In this document: piece after piece, positions 23,381 to 34,829 of the stretch
Layout of the letters: each line of letters opens with the position of its first letter
Position numbering within the stretch: position 1 is the first letter of the stretch
Assembly: GCA_003184365.1 (NCBI GenBank)
Contig: NKYR01000075.1
Location: 398 to 64,397, forward strand
DNA length: 64,000 bases
Direction: 5' to 3'
Source: Evernia prunastri
Lineage: Eukaryota > Ascomycota > Lecanoromycetes > Lecanorales > Parmeliaceae
Notes under the pieces: generated by a model
Told to the model about the DNA's origin: nothing
Database searches by the model: none
Seen by the model: only the letters and a program-made list of their open reading frames with translations
Program-made: the position numbers and the translations under genes

Positions 23381-25218
23381 TCCGACGGTGTTCTGAAGCA
23401 AGGCTTTGGTGAAAGAGGGTTCATCGCATTTCTCGAATGACGCGCGCTTGGGTCAGACGCGTTCGTTTTAAACTAGAGTGCTCTAGCGTGTCCAAAATCA
23501 TCTTGTTGTCTTGGCAGACACGAACAACATAACCAATCATGTCTGGACGACTAGCATGGAAGATCAAGAGCCGCAGCCCAAGCCTTCAGCCTCGAAATAC
23601 GTCATGTAATTGCTGACCACGCATTTATATCTCACTGAGTAACCCACTTAAGGTGGGACAACGGCATGACGATAACCTGCCTACTATATAGGATCGAACA
23701 GTATCTTCATCATCCGGTTCCGATGCCTGTGGCGCTTCCTGCGCACTCAACTACTGCAACCCATGTTTCTCTCCGGCCGCATTATCTGTCGCAAAGGCCG
23801 TCATCAACATTTCGGCTTTAATCAGTTAATCATTGCTCAGCACGGTTACGAAATTGCCCACGTTAAAGCTCCTATTTGAACAAAGACTCATTGACACGTT
23901 ATGCGTCAACCTCTTGTAAAAGAAGGACGCCTTCTCCCGAGGGCGGTAGACAGCTTTTGAGTAGTCATCATTGCCTCGGAGGTATCAGAGTATTGGGAAG
24001 TCATGCGGCCATGCCAGATGATAAAGATACGATACCACAATTCGGTCAGGGTCCCTCGAAAGCGATTTGGCAGTCATGTATGTTGTGCCGTAGCGAAGCA
24101 CCTTCCGGAAATGGTCTCATGCAGGTTCAAGCAAGTCGAAGAAAATCACGAATGCTTTCGCTGTGGATTTTCGGCCTCACTTTCAAGACGAGGCTTATCG
24201 TTGGTTTGTGGTCTGACCTGCGAACGGTATCGAAGTGTACGTTGGAGAATTCCGTTGCAGCTTTTGCACAGCCTTCTTTTGCCTGATCCTGCCTTTTTTC
24301 TCTTTCTCGAGATCTCGCACTTCTTCTACTTGATTGCCGGATTCCTTCTTACTCGAATTGGTTTGAGCTGTGGTCACTACGGCTGACGTAGTATCCTGCG
24401 CATCGTGGAATATCAATCTGGCAACCACAGAAACCTGACGATGCCAGTCTATCGACTGCCGGCAAAGTCTTCTACAAGCCAAACGAGGTAAATAATTTTC
24501 ATTCCGTCCTTCCGGCATTAGTGCTTCTTTATTCGCGCATCGTGCTAGGCAGCGGAAAAGGGATCCTGAATGATGTGCATCTGCTATACGAATAGGAGAC
24601 GATCTAGTTAGTAGTAATCGAAGGAAGGCAGCTGTGTGGACGTGGCAGGGTTTTCAAAAGGTGTGGATGGCGGGGTACACCTCGATTGATTAAATTGCAG
24701 ACGAGACTAGCCAGTACTGGTAAGCCAGGCTTCAACAGTTCCTTCACAACAATCACACTCAGCACTCACAATAACATGGTAAGTGAAATGTTAGCTGTTG
24801 TGTCTCCTGATGTTCTTGAGATTGATGCTTGACCACACTCTCACCTATTCTCCCCATAAAAGCCCCTGGTCGACGAGTCCCCAAATACCCCAGATGTATA
24901 CCGAGAACCGAAGCGCGACTGTGGCTATTGCTGTTGGAGTTATATCCGTTGCTTACATCTACCGCAGCATGGCTTTGCCAATCATGAGTACTGTTTGTGT
25001 GCACACGCCCTTCGTCATGCATATTCGCAGCATGTAGTATACAGCCCCATAACCTTCAGTGCCCAACGCCCTGTGCTTACGAAGGGAACTTCCGTTCTGA
25101 GAAGGAATAAGGCTGTCGCTGCAAATGCAAGTATGATAAGAAAACCAGAGGACAGATGATACTCTCATACTCCCTGCCTCCAATCTTGTCTAAAGTTTCT
25201 AAATTCTAGCATTTCACA
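23381..25218. other. Intergenic; only weak short frames
   Basis: A plus-strand frame around 24003-24386 contains ECFRCGF and LVCGLTCERYRS, which hints at a Cys-rich fragment. It lacks a supported start or splice partners, so I do not call it. Nothing else is recognised. The last 100 bp should be the promoter of the lectin-like gene. Confidence 0.45.
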
Positions 25219-26801
25219 ATGGCTCCTGGCACTGAGAAATCTTACAGCACCCTGAAAGTTGTTCCCCGTCAAATTTCGTATCGAAGCCCTCGACAAGATA
25301 GACCCCTACCAGCCGGCTTGGGGAAACAGGTTGCTCCAGATGAGGGGAAGCAGGTTGCTCCCGATGATGGGAAGCAGACTCCTCTGGATGACGGCAAGCA
25401 GCACATAGGGAACGATGGTGAAATCGAAGTAGTCGCTGAGGAAGAATCATGTGCGCAAGAACTCAGCCATCATGATGTCCAAGTTTGTCCACCCTCGAGG
25501 AGGCAATGGATTCTGTATGGTGGGGCAGTCGGATCAACAGTCATACTCGCACTTGTGCTAGGGATCGTCTTTGGATCAAGACACAAGCACAAAGCCTCTA
25601 CGATAACATCATTGACTAGTCTCTCAAATGCGTCCGCCACTTCATCTTCCGCCCTGTCTTCTCCCGCCGCTTCTTCTCTCGCCACGCCTTCTCCGACTAC
25701 GCCATTTCCCACCACGTCAATCCATCGTAATATTGCCGCATTATCCTTCCCTTCGGGATCTATCAATAATACCCGTGTCTACTTTCAAAATAACGCGGGG
25801 CAGATAATAGAGGCTTCAAATGCCGCAAACAAAACGACATGGTTCCACCGGACGATTGGCGTAGGTGGGAAGAATGGGTCTGCCATTGCGGCAGCGATAT
25901 CACGCCCAAGTTATCCCCAGGTAAATCACGTCGCTGCCAGATGAGCCCGTTCTCACTGACCATGCTTCAGGCGATCAGTGTGTTCTATTTGGATAGCAAC
26001 AACCTCATCCACGACGTCAGCTACACACCAACAGGCAATTGGAGCCCGGGCGCTATATCAGGCCAAGGATACACCGCGATGTCAAACTCCAGCTTAGCGG
26101 CCATGTACAACCAGTGTAGCCACTGCGCCAACACCACGATTCTTGCCTTTCAAGACGAGAATGGAGATGTCCAGATTGGCAATCTTACCTCCGATGGCTG
26201 GACCTTGACGCAACTGGGCTCGGCACTCGACCCCAAGATTGGGACTGGACTTGCACTGCAGCCCTTCTACCTCAGTACCTTGGAAAACCAGATCAATCTC
26301 TTCCACCAGAAGTCTAACCTCAACCTGAGTTTCGCCAGCTGGAAGCCGGACTTGAATAACAATGGCGGTTTGTCCATGTTGCCTCTTTATATCCCGCTAA
26401 TCCTTTATGAAACAGTTGCCGGCTGGTCACTCAACGAAAAAACTTTCAACGTCATTCCATCTGGCTCAGCCATCGCGGCTGCCTCCTCTTATACCAATGT
26501 CTCTACTAGCCAAGAAACGTGGATCGAGGTCCTTTCCGTCTTTGACAAGGGTCTCGAAGTCGATACTTGGTCCGGAGCGATCGATGGTTGGTTGGAACTG
26601 TATGAGCATCCTTCGGCTATGGAAAACGCGACGGGTGATGGGAAAGTCTACGGGAGTGTCGCTGTCACCGCTATAGGACGTGCGTTTGCAGTCGCGCGGC
26701 AGGACGGGCTTGTGGATGAGATTGAGAGCTGGCAGGTCGAGGATGATATGGTGGATTGGAGCTTGGCCGGGAAAGTTGATTTGGACGGTGCTTGGGGATG
26801 A
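25219..26801 (+). CDS. Membrane-anchored fucose-specific-lectin-like protein
   Basis: Two exons, 25219-25920 and 25971-26801, are joined by a 50-bp intron (GTAAAT...TTCAG) and give 510 aa. Residues 1-95 are hydrophilic with an imperfect repeat GKQVAPDEGKQ / GKQVAPDDGKQ / GKQTPLDDGKQ. One membrane helix follows at about 97-119 (WILYGGAVGSTVILALVLG), then an RHKHK stop and a Ser/Thr/Ala-rich stalk. The rest resembles the fungal fucose-lectin beta-propeller (AAL/FleA type): repeated blades such as ISVFYLDSNNLIHDVSYTP followed by GNWSPGAISG, and ILAFQDENGDVQIGNLTSDGW. With no signal peptide and an internal anchor, a type II topology with the propeller outside is inferred. Known soluble relatives bind fucosylated glycans; sugar-binding residues were not verified here. 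Confidence 0.78.
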
Positions 26802-28429
26802 GGGATGAAGAGTTGGAGGTGCGTCGGTGAGTTCAGCTAGTTGCGGTTGTTTTGTTCTTGTTTCATACGCGGGGTTCTGTTTCGGCACCCTGTTTTCGAT
26901 GGTGGTGATGGCAAGACTTGATGGACATTTACGTGCGCACACCTATCGTCGTGCGTCATAATTACCTTTCATCTTCTTCTTGGCACGGCTTAAGGAGAGT
27001 TATCGTCGAAATGTTCCTTCTTTAGTGCACTGTCAAATATCAGCCTTAAATCGTTCACTTTCTTTCCAGCTTTCATCTCACTCCGCTTATTCAACTCCGT
27101 GGCTTCATCTCAAGGAGTGGCCAGGGGGGGAGAAACAAACACTGGGGCTCGGAAGAAAATAGAGGCATAATCAAGCGTATCTTCGTCTTTAGTGCGAATG
27201 GAACTCTCATGCTTGTGGTACAGATTTGGATTGATATATGGAGCTAGATACCAGCGTGGGCGTGCGAGACAACGGAATGCTATAGTCTTGAAAAAGACAT
27301 GTTTGCTGAGTGCGGGCAGAAGGCAGAGATATATCATGCTCTCTTGAATAAGATGTCTACCGTTCATAGGAACAGCCTCACCTCAAAGGAACGCGAATCC
27401 CAACATGCGAAACCACCATGCTATGCGAGCGACTGAACCCCAAGTCCTCTCAGGCGTGTACTGATATCGGTCGGAACCTGTTGGAATATACGGTTTCTCG
27501 ATCCAGGCCTATTTCTGCCTGATTCCAATTGTCAATGCATGCGCCCCGTCCGACCCGTCCGATGCAGACTTAAGCTTGTTCGAACGCCTCCCGTGAGCTT
27601 TTGACCTCGCCTGGGTACTATGATTTCGCCTCAGTGTATGCTCGTTGAGCTCGCGGTCATACTGGTCACGGCCGATAACACGGGGCTGGGATGCTTTGGG
27701 CGACGGGAAGAGCGATCGCAACGAGCGGCGCAGCTTCGGCATATGCCGGTCGATGTCGAGCGGTGGGTGCAGTGTTGAAAAGAACGCAGCGCTCCTGCGT
27801 TGTAGCTACCCCCGCACGGTGTGTCAGACGGCCAGTGGTGACATAGGTTGGTGTGATGTGAGCGAGCTTGTGAGACGATGTACTGCAGGTGCATCTATCA
27901 CAGAGTGGGCGCTCGATTCCCCTAACTATGTGTACCAATATCTGAGACCATCTACGGTTTCCTTTGCTACAATAAGTGTGAAGATCGTAGAGGCACTCAC
28001 GTCGATTAAATCCTAGCAACCATGGAACTTCTCAATTGCGCTCAAGCTCTTCATGACCGGGAACCCCTCGTTTAGACACAAGTCTAGGAACTCAGGGAAG
28101 GATTTTTCTTGTCAAACACTAAAGCGAACGAAAAGACAGTGAGGGTCTATTTCCGAGGACTGACGAATATCTCACAGTCACATCAACGTTTGTTTCGTTT
28201 GGTATTACCGTATTGCCTGTGGGGATGATGTATAAACTGATGTCAATAAGCTAGAACCTCGTTCTCAACATTCATTTTCGTTGGCACTGAAACCCTCGCC
28301 ACTTTGGATCAGTGATAAATCATCATCTATACAAGTGATTGAGATTGATCCTAAGGTAAGGTAAGGTAAGGTAAGGTAAGGTACTTAAGGTACTTACTCA
28401 CTCCTCGGCCAAGCATAGCTATACCCCTA
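26802..28429. other. Intergenic; no convincing gene
   Basis: Overlapping short frames occur on both strands around 27509-28019 with no domain. An AAGGT array lies just upstream of the HET gene start. No RNA gene is recognised. Confidence 0.5.
28352..28382. repeat. (AAGGT)n pentanucleotide array
   Basis: About six tandem AAGGT units are followed by a further AAGGTACTTAAGGTACTTA. They lie about 50-80 bp upstream of the HET-gene ATG, so within its promoter or leader. Confidence 0.9.
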
Positions 28430-30916
28430 ATGGCTAGCTATGATGCCCCACCACGGCCGCACCTTCCAACTGAAGATAGCGAGGATAAGGTAAGCAATAA
28501 TAAATCACTCTGGCAACGGAAGCTGGGAACTGCCCCTCTTAATGTGGACAACACTCATCTAAACCTGCTTATCTTCGGAAACTTCATCCAAATGGAACAT
28601 CTTTTCTTTGAGGCGGACCAAGAATCGTTAGAACTGCGGGTTACATCAGCGTATCTGTCGGACATTCTGGATGACGATTGGACCATTATCAAGCATGACC
28701 ATAGAAGGCTACCGCACATCCAACCCACAACCCCCTGGCTTGGATTCGAACACGACCCTGTAACTGGACAGCCGGAAGACAGACCGCCGGTGCAGAGGAA
28801 TTTGTATGACTATGCCAAAATTCGGGGATGGGACATGGAGCGGGCATGGAACAGATACCAATTGCGAGAAGCCCACCCAAGATTTGTTGACGAACAGACT
28901 GATCCTTCAGTGGTTGCGCACCAAGTCGCAGCCATGCTGCAATCTTGGCTTTACTTTGGGCTCCTCGAGGCTGTCACAGGAAAGATGATACACACATCTT
29001 ACTTGGTACGCCCCGATGAATCAGGGCGGCCACTCATCTACTCGCAGAACTTAGCATTCTGTTTACAAGCTTGGATAGAGGAATCGCGGCAGCAGTCATC
29101 ATCAGAGATCAAGATCATCCTGGAGAATGCTCGTGACAATTTACTGGTCGCTGCGGCCAATCTCACGCGAATCTATGAAGCTACCGACCCCGATATGGGA
29201 GTCCGCGAACAGATCGACGAAAATTACCCTGGCTTTTGCAAGCTGTTGGTTATGCTCACACCTGCTATCGTCCGCCTCACGGATGCCGTGGGCGTCGCAA
29301 GTGAAAGAACTATTCCTGACAGCGACCTTCGAATGATGTCTTATGACGCGCCTAGGGAGGCTTTGGACGTTCGAAACATGAGGCTCCAGGGAAGAGGATG
29401 GTGTCCTTTCCTTCTTACGTACTGCGAGGCAAACTTACACGTATCTGTCCTTGATTGGCTTGACGGCTCTGGGAAAACCAATGCATCTGGAGGGCATGCC
29501 GATTGCGCAAAATCAGCCTGTGTCCGGAATAACATCGAAACAGAAACATACCAAATGCAGCACTACCGTGATGATTGCCATTGTTCTATCGTGAAGCCTG
29601 ACTTCGACGGCATTATTGACGCCATCGATCGTGGTCATATCCCAGTGTTTGAAGTCCACCAGAGTCCGGATGCGGTCGGTCTCACGGTCTCAAGCCGCTC
29701 GTCAGCGCTTCCGGGAGACTATATCGCTATATCCCACGTATGGGTTGACGGTTTGGGGAGTACTACAGAAGAGGGTATATTCGCGTGCCAAGCGAGAAGG
29801 CTTGGCGATCTAGTCGCTCGTCTAAGCCTCTACTCTGGCGCTCCTATATGGATAGATTCCGTTTGCATCCCAAGTTCTCCAGAGCATCGTCGAAAAGCAA
29901 TCGGCCTCTTGAGAAACGTGTACAAGAATGCAGCCCAGGTCCTAGTCGTCGACAAAATTGTACAGCAGTGTCCAAAAGACATGTCTGCCGAAGATCTAGC
30001 ATGGTCACTACTTTGCTCGCCTTGGATGCAGCGGCTCTGGACTTACCAGGAAAGCTACCTTGCAGCGAAAACAGTGCTTACACTATCTGATTCTTTCTTC
30101 GCACTTTTCGATTCTTTTCAAGACTTCCCAGAGTCTACACTACCGGACAGTATCCAGGTTGTAAGATCGAGTCTGGTTCCTCTTCTGCGCATCCTAAGGC
30201 CCGACGTCTCTCTACAAGGCGATACACAAACCTCTGTAGGCGAAGTTGCTTCAGCGGTGAACTGGCGCACGACTAGCAAAGCGGGAGATGAAGTTCTAGC
30301 TATAGCTGCTCTCTTCAACCTTGATTCGCAGACACTTTCCCGAATAGCGCCGACTCAGAGGTTACGCGAGTTCTTTCTCATGGTCGAACACCTACCGCAT
30401 GACATCATCTTCCACGATAGCACAAGAATGGCCGAACCTCCCTTCCGCTGGGCCCCAACCAACCTCATGTCGAGATCAGCGACCATGGTAGATACTACAA
30501 CCAAAGGTCAAAATGCCAAATGCACGAAAGCTGGACTCATATGCAACTATCTCATATTACACCTGCGCCAAGACCAACGTGGTGAAGATGGTCTCACATG
30601 GTATATCTTTGAACACACCGAGTCATCGTGGTACACAATATACTGGGATTCTGAGTATCAGAACAATACAGGTAGCAGATTCAATGCACTCATATGTCGT
30701 TCAGTTCAGGAAGGGTTTGTTCTCAAGCCCGAAGTCAATATTGTGAGAGAAGGTGTGGCAGTTTTGACTGGAAAGGAAAGCCCTAATGGTCTCATGAGTC
30801 AGTATGCAGGCCGGGCCACAATGCTTAGATATTCTGATGAGCAGAGATTGTTGTGGCCACAGGATAAGGAAATCATTGATGCAGAATGGCAGGAGAAAGA
30901 CCTCTGCATTACTTAG
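28430..30916 (+). CDS. HET-domain (heterokaryon incompatibility) protein
   Basis: This is a single-exon 828-aa protein. Around residues 429-515 it has the HET domain blocks YIAISHVWVDGLG, APIWIDSVCIPSSPEHRRKAIGLLRNVYKNAAQVLVVD and, further on, LCSPWMQRLWTYQE. HET domains mediate nonself recognition and programmed cell death after fusion of unlike hyphae, and many fungal genomes carry dozens of them. The N-terminal 420 residues have no domain I recognise; they include a Cys/His-containing stretch (HADCAKSACVRNN, RDDCHCSIV) just before HET. No NACHT, ankyrin or WD40 partner is attached. The usual CINQ after the W-I-D block is CIPS here. The start at 28430 gives MASYDAPPRPH and the frame is intact to 30916. 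Confidence 0.88.
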   Translation: MASYDAPPRPHLPTEDSEDKVSNNKSLWQRKLGTAPLNVDNTHLNLLIFGNFIQMEHLFFEADQESLELRVTSAYLSDILDDDWTIIKHDHRRLPHIQPTTPWLGFEHDPVTGQPEDRPPVQRNLYDYAKIRGWDMERAWNRYQLREAHPRFVDEQTDPSVVAHQVAAMLQSWLYFGLLEAVTGKMIHTSYLVRPDESGRPLIYSQNLAFCLQAWIEESRQQSSSEIKIILENARDNLLVAAANLTRIYEATDPDMGVREQIDENYPGFCKLLVMLTPAIVRLTDAVGVASERTIPDSDLRMMSYDAPREALDVRNMRLQGRGWCPFLLTYCEANLHVSVLDWLDGSGKTNASGGHADCAKSACVRNNIETETYQMQHYRDDCHCSIVKPDFDGIIDAIDRGHIPVFEVHQSPDAVGLTVSSRSSALPGDYIAISHVWVDGLGSTTEEGIFACQARRLGDLVARLSLYSGAPIWIDSVCIPSSPEHRRKAIGLLRNVYKNAAQVLVVDKIVQQCPKDMSAEDLAWSLLCSPWMQRLWTYQESYLAAKTVLTLSDSFFALFDSFQDFPESTLPDSIQVVRSSLVPLLRILRPDVSLQGDTQTSVGEVASAVNWRTTSKAGDEVLAIAALFNLDSQTLSRIAPTQRLREFFLMVEHLPHDIIFHDSTRMAEPPFRWAPTNLMSRSATMVDTTTKGQNAKCTKAGLICNYLILHLRQDQRGEDGLTWYIFEHTESSWYTIYWDSEYQNNTGSRFNALICRSVQEGFVLKPEVNIVREGVAVLTGKESPNGLMSQYAGRATMLRYSDEQRLLWPQDKEIIDAEWQEKDLCIT

Positions 30917-32102
30917 GCATTGGACAAAGGCGTCCGGGATATTGCGCAGTAATGTTCTTGCCAACCGCTATGATCACAAAAATAGATTCCTGCCACTTGG
31001 CGTAGAAGCAACAACCACATCAACGCCAAGTCGACGAAGTGTCAGAACCCAAGATACCCTTCCTATTCTCCATATTCGCAGCTCTTGGATTGCGCAAGTA
31101 AAGCGCTCTCTCGCGGTTTCGAATTTCTTCTTCCTGTCTGCTCTCTGCGCAACGAGAATGGCCTCGCATTGCTCCTCCCTCGTGTCGTCACACAAATATC
31201 CGGACAGCGGGTTTCTGGAGAAGATAATTCGTAACGTATGCGGGCTAGAGTACAAGCTCGACGCCTCTCAGCCTGCTTTCTGTAGGCCCTCGAGATCACA
31301 TCGAAGGGAAGTAAGTAAGTTGGTCTGCTATCACTTTGAACGATTGGTGACTGATGGGATACCTACCACGTTGCGTTGCTATGACTGAAGTGAGACAGAC
31401 TTGTTGTCGCAAGGTTATGTAACGCTATGACTTCAAAAACCGTGGCTTGTATTTCATACTGAATCGATCAAGCGGCACATAAGCTATGGGAGAAAAGCAC
31501 ATTGCCTGTTGGGATGGGCAACACCGGTGAGACAGTCCGCGTGGTGGGTACGCCTACGCGTGTTCCAATCGGTTGCTTCTGCAATGAGATGATTGGTAAT
31601 GAGGAGAGAATTGGAGGAAGCAGGGCGCGGTGGGGCTACCAAAGATATTAGATGGTATATACGATGTGAAACATGGAGATTGTACTTATTATCGTCTGAT
31701 AGATACCTTGCTAAAGACCACGGATACCGGAGCTTGTCCGATAACCGCCCAACTGTAAATTAACAAAAATAAAACAAAAATAAATTCTCTAGAATTCACC
31801 CACATTGAACTACTATATCACTCTGGATTTCAACACCAGAAATATTATCTAAAGACCTCGAAAAATAAACCTATATCAGAAGATAATAGGATAATAATTT
31901 TAAAAGTATCCGATCGTAGACAATAAATTTATTTATTACAAGAGAAAGTCGAATTATTTTAACAAATTTGTTACCGAGGTCTGGGCGGTTATCAGGTAGA
32001 TAACAGTTTTTACGCTTATGTATTTATGACTAAGCAGACCATTCTTATCGTTGATCGCTCTACCAACTCACAGTTACTCTCTGTACCACCCCTTTGTATG
32101 AG
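30917..32102. other. Intergenic, with an AT-rich element
   Basis: The first 500 bp has overlapping short frames without domains. From about 31740 the composition becomes strongly AT-rich (see the inverted-repeat element at 31740-31993). The last 100 bp is the promoter of the gamma-glutamyltransferase gene. Confidence 0.5.
31740..31993. mobile_element. Candidate MITE: AT-rich, inverted-repeat ends
   Basis: GATAACCGCCCA at 31740-31751 is the exact reverse complement of TGGGCGGTTATC at 31982-31993. A looser match extends inward, with GTAAATTAAC-type sequence facing GTTACC. The 230 bp between is very AT-rich, unlike the flanks. Size, terminal inverted repeats and composition suit a small non-autonomous DNA transposon. 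I see no clear target-site duplication, which weakens the call. Confidence 0.45.
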
Positions 32103-33980
32103 ATGCCGCGATGCGCCTGGTGGAGGATTGGGTATACCTTATCGATATGTTTCTTGCTGATTCCTTCATGTGCTATCCGTGCCCCCTCTCAGGTCTTACT
32201 CGACCTCCAAGCTCAGCAAACCAACCATGACCGACTCGGCGCTGTCGCCTCGGAGAACAAAGTATGCAGCCAAATAGGCATTGACTTGCTGGAGGCTGGC
32301 GGTAATGCAGCTGACGCTGTATTTACATGAATCTCTATTCTTCAGGCTCTGCTGACAGTCCGGACAGCTTGTAGGGACCACCCTTTGCGTTGGAGTCGTT
32401 GGTCAGCAACCCTTTCCACGATACAGTGCGGTAGAGCTGAATGCACCAAGCCTGCCATCATAGCGGATTAGGAGGAGGTGGCTTCGCTCTTGTTCGATCG
32501 GCCAATGGCACTTATGAGTCCATTGACTTCCGAGAGACTGCACCCGCTGCAGCTTTCCGAGACATGTTCAAGAACAATGTCCTTGGTTCACTTTTTGGCG
32601 GTCTGGCAAGGTATCCTGACTCCTCCACCCTCTCAAATTTGATGGCTAATGCATCGAAGTGGCGTTCCCGGCGAGATCAAAGGCCTCCACTACATCCACC
32701 AGAAATACGGCTCCCTCACCTGGTCTACGCTCCTTCAGCCGGCCATCAGTCTTGCGCGGGATGGATTCGTCGTGGGCAACGATTTTGCAAAAGCCATGGC
32801 TACCACAACGGGATACATTGGCTACGATTTTCTCAGCAAAGAGCCGACATGGGCGGAAGATTTTGCTCCAAATGGCACAAGAGTTGGGGCAGGAGATATC
32901 ATGACCCGCAAACGCTATGCACATACTTTGGAGGCCATTGCGGTAGAAGGACCAGATGCATTCTACAAAGGCCCGCTGGCCAAAGCTACAGTCCGCGCAT
33001 TGCATAAAACCAACGGGTCTATGACTATGGAAGATTTGGAAGAGTACTCGGTAGTATCGAGAACGCCAGTGAAAATCGATTACAAGGGCTTTCGTCTTCA
33101 CGGCTGTCGTGCACCTGCCTCAGGTACCATAGCTTTGAGCGTAATGAAGGTCCTGGAAGGATATGAAAAGTTTGATCAGTCTCATACTATGAATCTGAGC
33201 ACTCACAGATTAGATGAAGCTATAAGATTTGGATACGGGAAAAGAGCGAGTTTAGGAGATCCGGACTTTGTAGATGGCATCACCGCCTACGAAGCCGAGC
33301 TGCTTAACCAGACCTTCGCCGATGGAACAAGGGCTAGGATATCCGACAAACACACGCTCAATGTTTCGGACTACGATCCAGAGGGCTTCGAGAGCCATGA
33401 GGACCATGGTACTTCCCAAGTTGCCGTTGCGGATGTGTCTGGGATGGCCATCTCCATGACCACTACTGTCAACCTCTTCTTTGGCTCAGGGGTGATGGTA
33501 CCAGAGACGGGAGTCATAATGAATGATGAAATGGCTGACTTTTCCGTTCCAAATATCTCCAATGTTTTCGGCTACTATCCTTCTCCCGCCAATTATGTTC
33601 GGCCCAAGAAACGACCGATGTCATCCATCACACCCATCATGGCCGAATTTGCTAATGGAACTTTATTTGCGGTTCTTGGAGCTTCTGGAGGATCACGTAT
33701 CATCACCACCGTCATCCAGACTGCGTTGAATATCATTGAGCGGAAGATGACGGTGCACGAAGCACTGAAGCAGCCACGATTCCATGACCAACTACTACCC
33801 AATCAAGTAACCTTCGAATGGGATTATGATAATTCGACTGTAGACTTCATGGTTGGAAGAAGCCATAATGTCACTTGGGGTCTTGCTGGATCCTCGTCTC
33901 AGGCGATCAGGATCAGCAATGGGCATTTCGAGGCAGCCGGAGAGCCACGGCAGGATGACTCTGCAGGGCTCACCGTCTGA
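32103..33980 (+). CDS. Gamma-glutamyltransferase
   Basis: A secreted or vacuolar Ntn hydrolase that cleaves the gamma-glutamyl bond of glutathione. Exons 32103-32318, 32368-32401, 32451-32610 and 32660-33980 sum to 576 aa in frame; exon 2 is only 34 nt, and introns are about 49 bp each. Residues 1-30 form a signal peptide or anchor (YTLSICFLLIPSCAIRA). Family blocks are LGAVASENKVCSQIGIDLLEAGGNAADA, HHSGLGGGGFALV, IDFRETAPAAAF and GGLASGVPGEIKGL. The small subunit begins at the nucleophile Thr in DHGTSQVAVAD (about 33408-33410), where the precursor self-cleaves. TTTVNLFFGSGVMVPETGVIMNDEM carries substrate-loop residues. The many N-glycosylation sequons suit passage through the secretory pathway. 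The gene appears functional. Confidence 0.9.
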
Positions 33981-34829
33981 GCTTGATGACCTGTTGTGTT
34001 AATTGCTTCTGAAACTTGGACTCTGTTCGAGCTTTCGATCAAGCATATATCATGGTTGGTCCGAGCGGTGTCTGCTTTATCTCACTTCGAAATACTAATT
34101 TTGGACCGCGGCAAACGCGCATGCGTTGTCATTGGTCCGTTTTGAACGCGGTCATTCACCATAAAACGTAACGGCGTCTACATCTCCTTCTGAGTCTCAT
34201 GTTGACCGCGGCAAGCATTCCAATTGGTTCACCACTGACAAGTTGTCTCATTACGCCCTCATCATGTTCCATTGTTTCGCAAACAGGCCTTCGTCTCCTG
34301 TGCCTTGTTCCAAGTTTGGCTGTTGTTGTTCAAGCTCTGGATTGCAATGCTTATTTACTGCAGCCTGTTTGACTTTTGCTGCAATCGACACATGGAACGC
34401 GCTCCGCATTCTTCCTCACCTTCGCTGCCATATTCCCATTATAGGACTTCACAGAAACACAAAGTCCCCTCGAGACACCCTCACCTCCGTTGCCACCCTC
34501 CCAGTATAGAACTTAACAGAAACAGAAAAACCCCTCGAAACACTCGCCTTCTCTGCCATTCTCCCAGTATAGAACCTGACAGAAATAGAAAGGCCGCTCA
34601 AGACATTTCTCTTATAAAAGAATGCTTTTCCTTTCGCTCCTAACTCATGCATCTGACTCAACGAAACCAAACATCCTCAATACATCGACCGTGAACAACA
34701 ATCGCAACAATAATCACAACAAAAACAGCAACAGCAGCAACAACAACGAATCCGTCCCCAGCACCACATCCAAAAACCCTCCCAACAGATCCGTCCCCGC
34801 AACCTATCACCAAACCAACACCAATCGCA
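33981..34829. other. Intergenic with tandem repeats
   Basis: No gene is recognised. GACCGCGGCAA occurs twice (about 34105 and 34204), each near a CATTGG/CCAATTGG motif. A three-unit tandem repeat lies at 34428-34610, and CAA-rich low complexity follows at 34690-34760. Confidence 0.5.
34428..34610. repeat. Imperfect tandem repeat, period about 64-65 bp, three units
   Basis: The units start at 34428, 34493 and 34557 with CCAT/CCAC followed by TCCCAGTATAGAAC, then ACAGAAACAGAAA and CCCCTCGAAACAC. The third unit is the most diverged. Confidence 0.75.

Noticed and set aside
23876..24386. Possible zinc-finger-like gene (ECFRCGF, LVCGLTCERYRS)
   Set aside because: No supported start, no splice chain and irregular Cys spacing.
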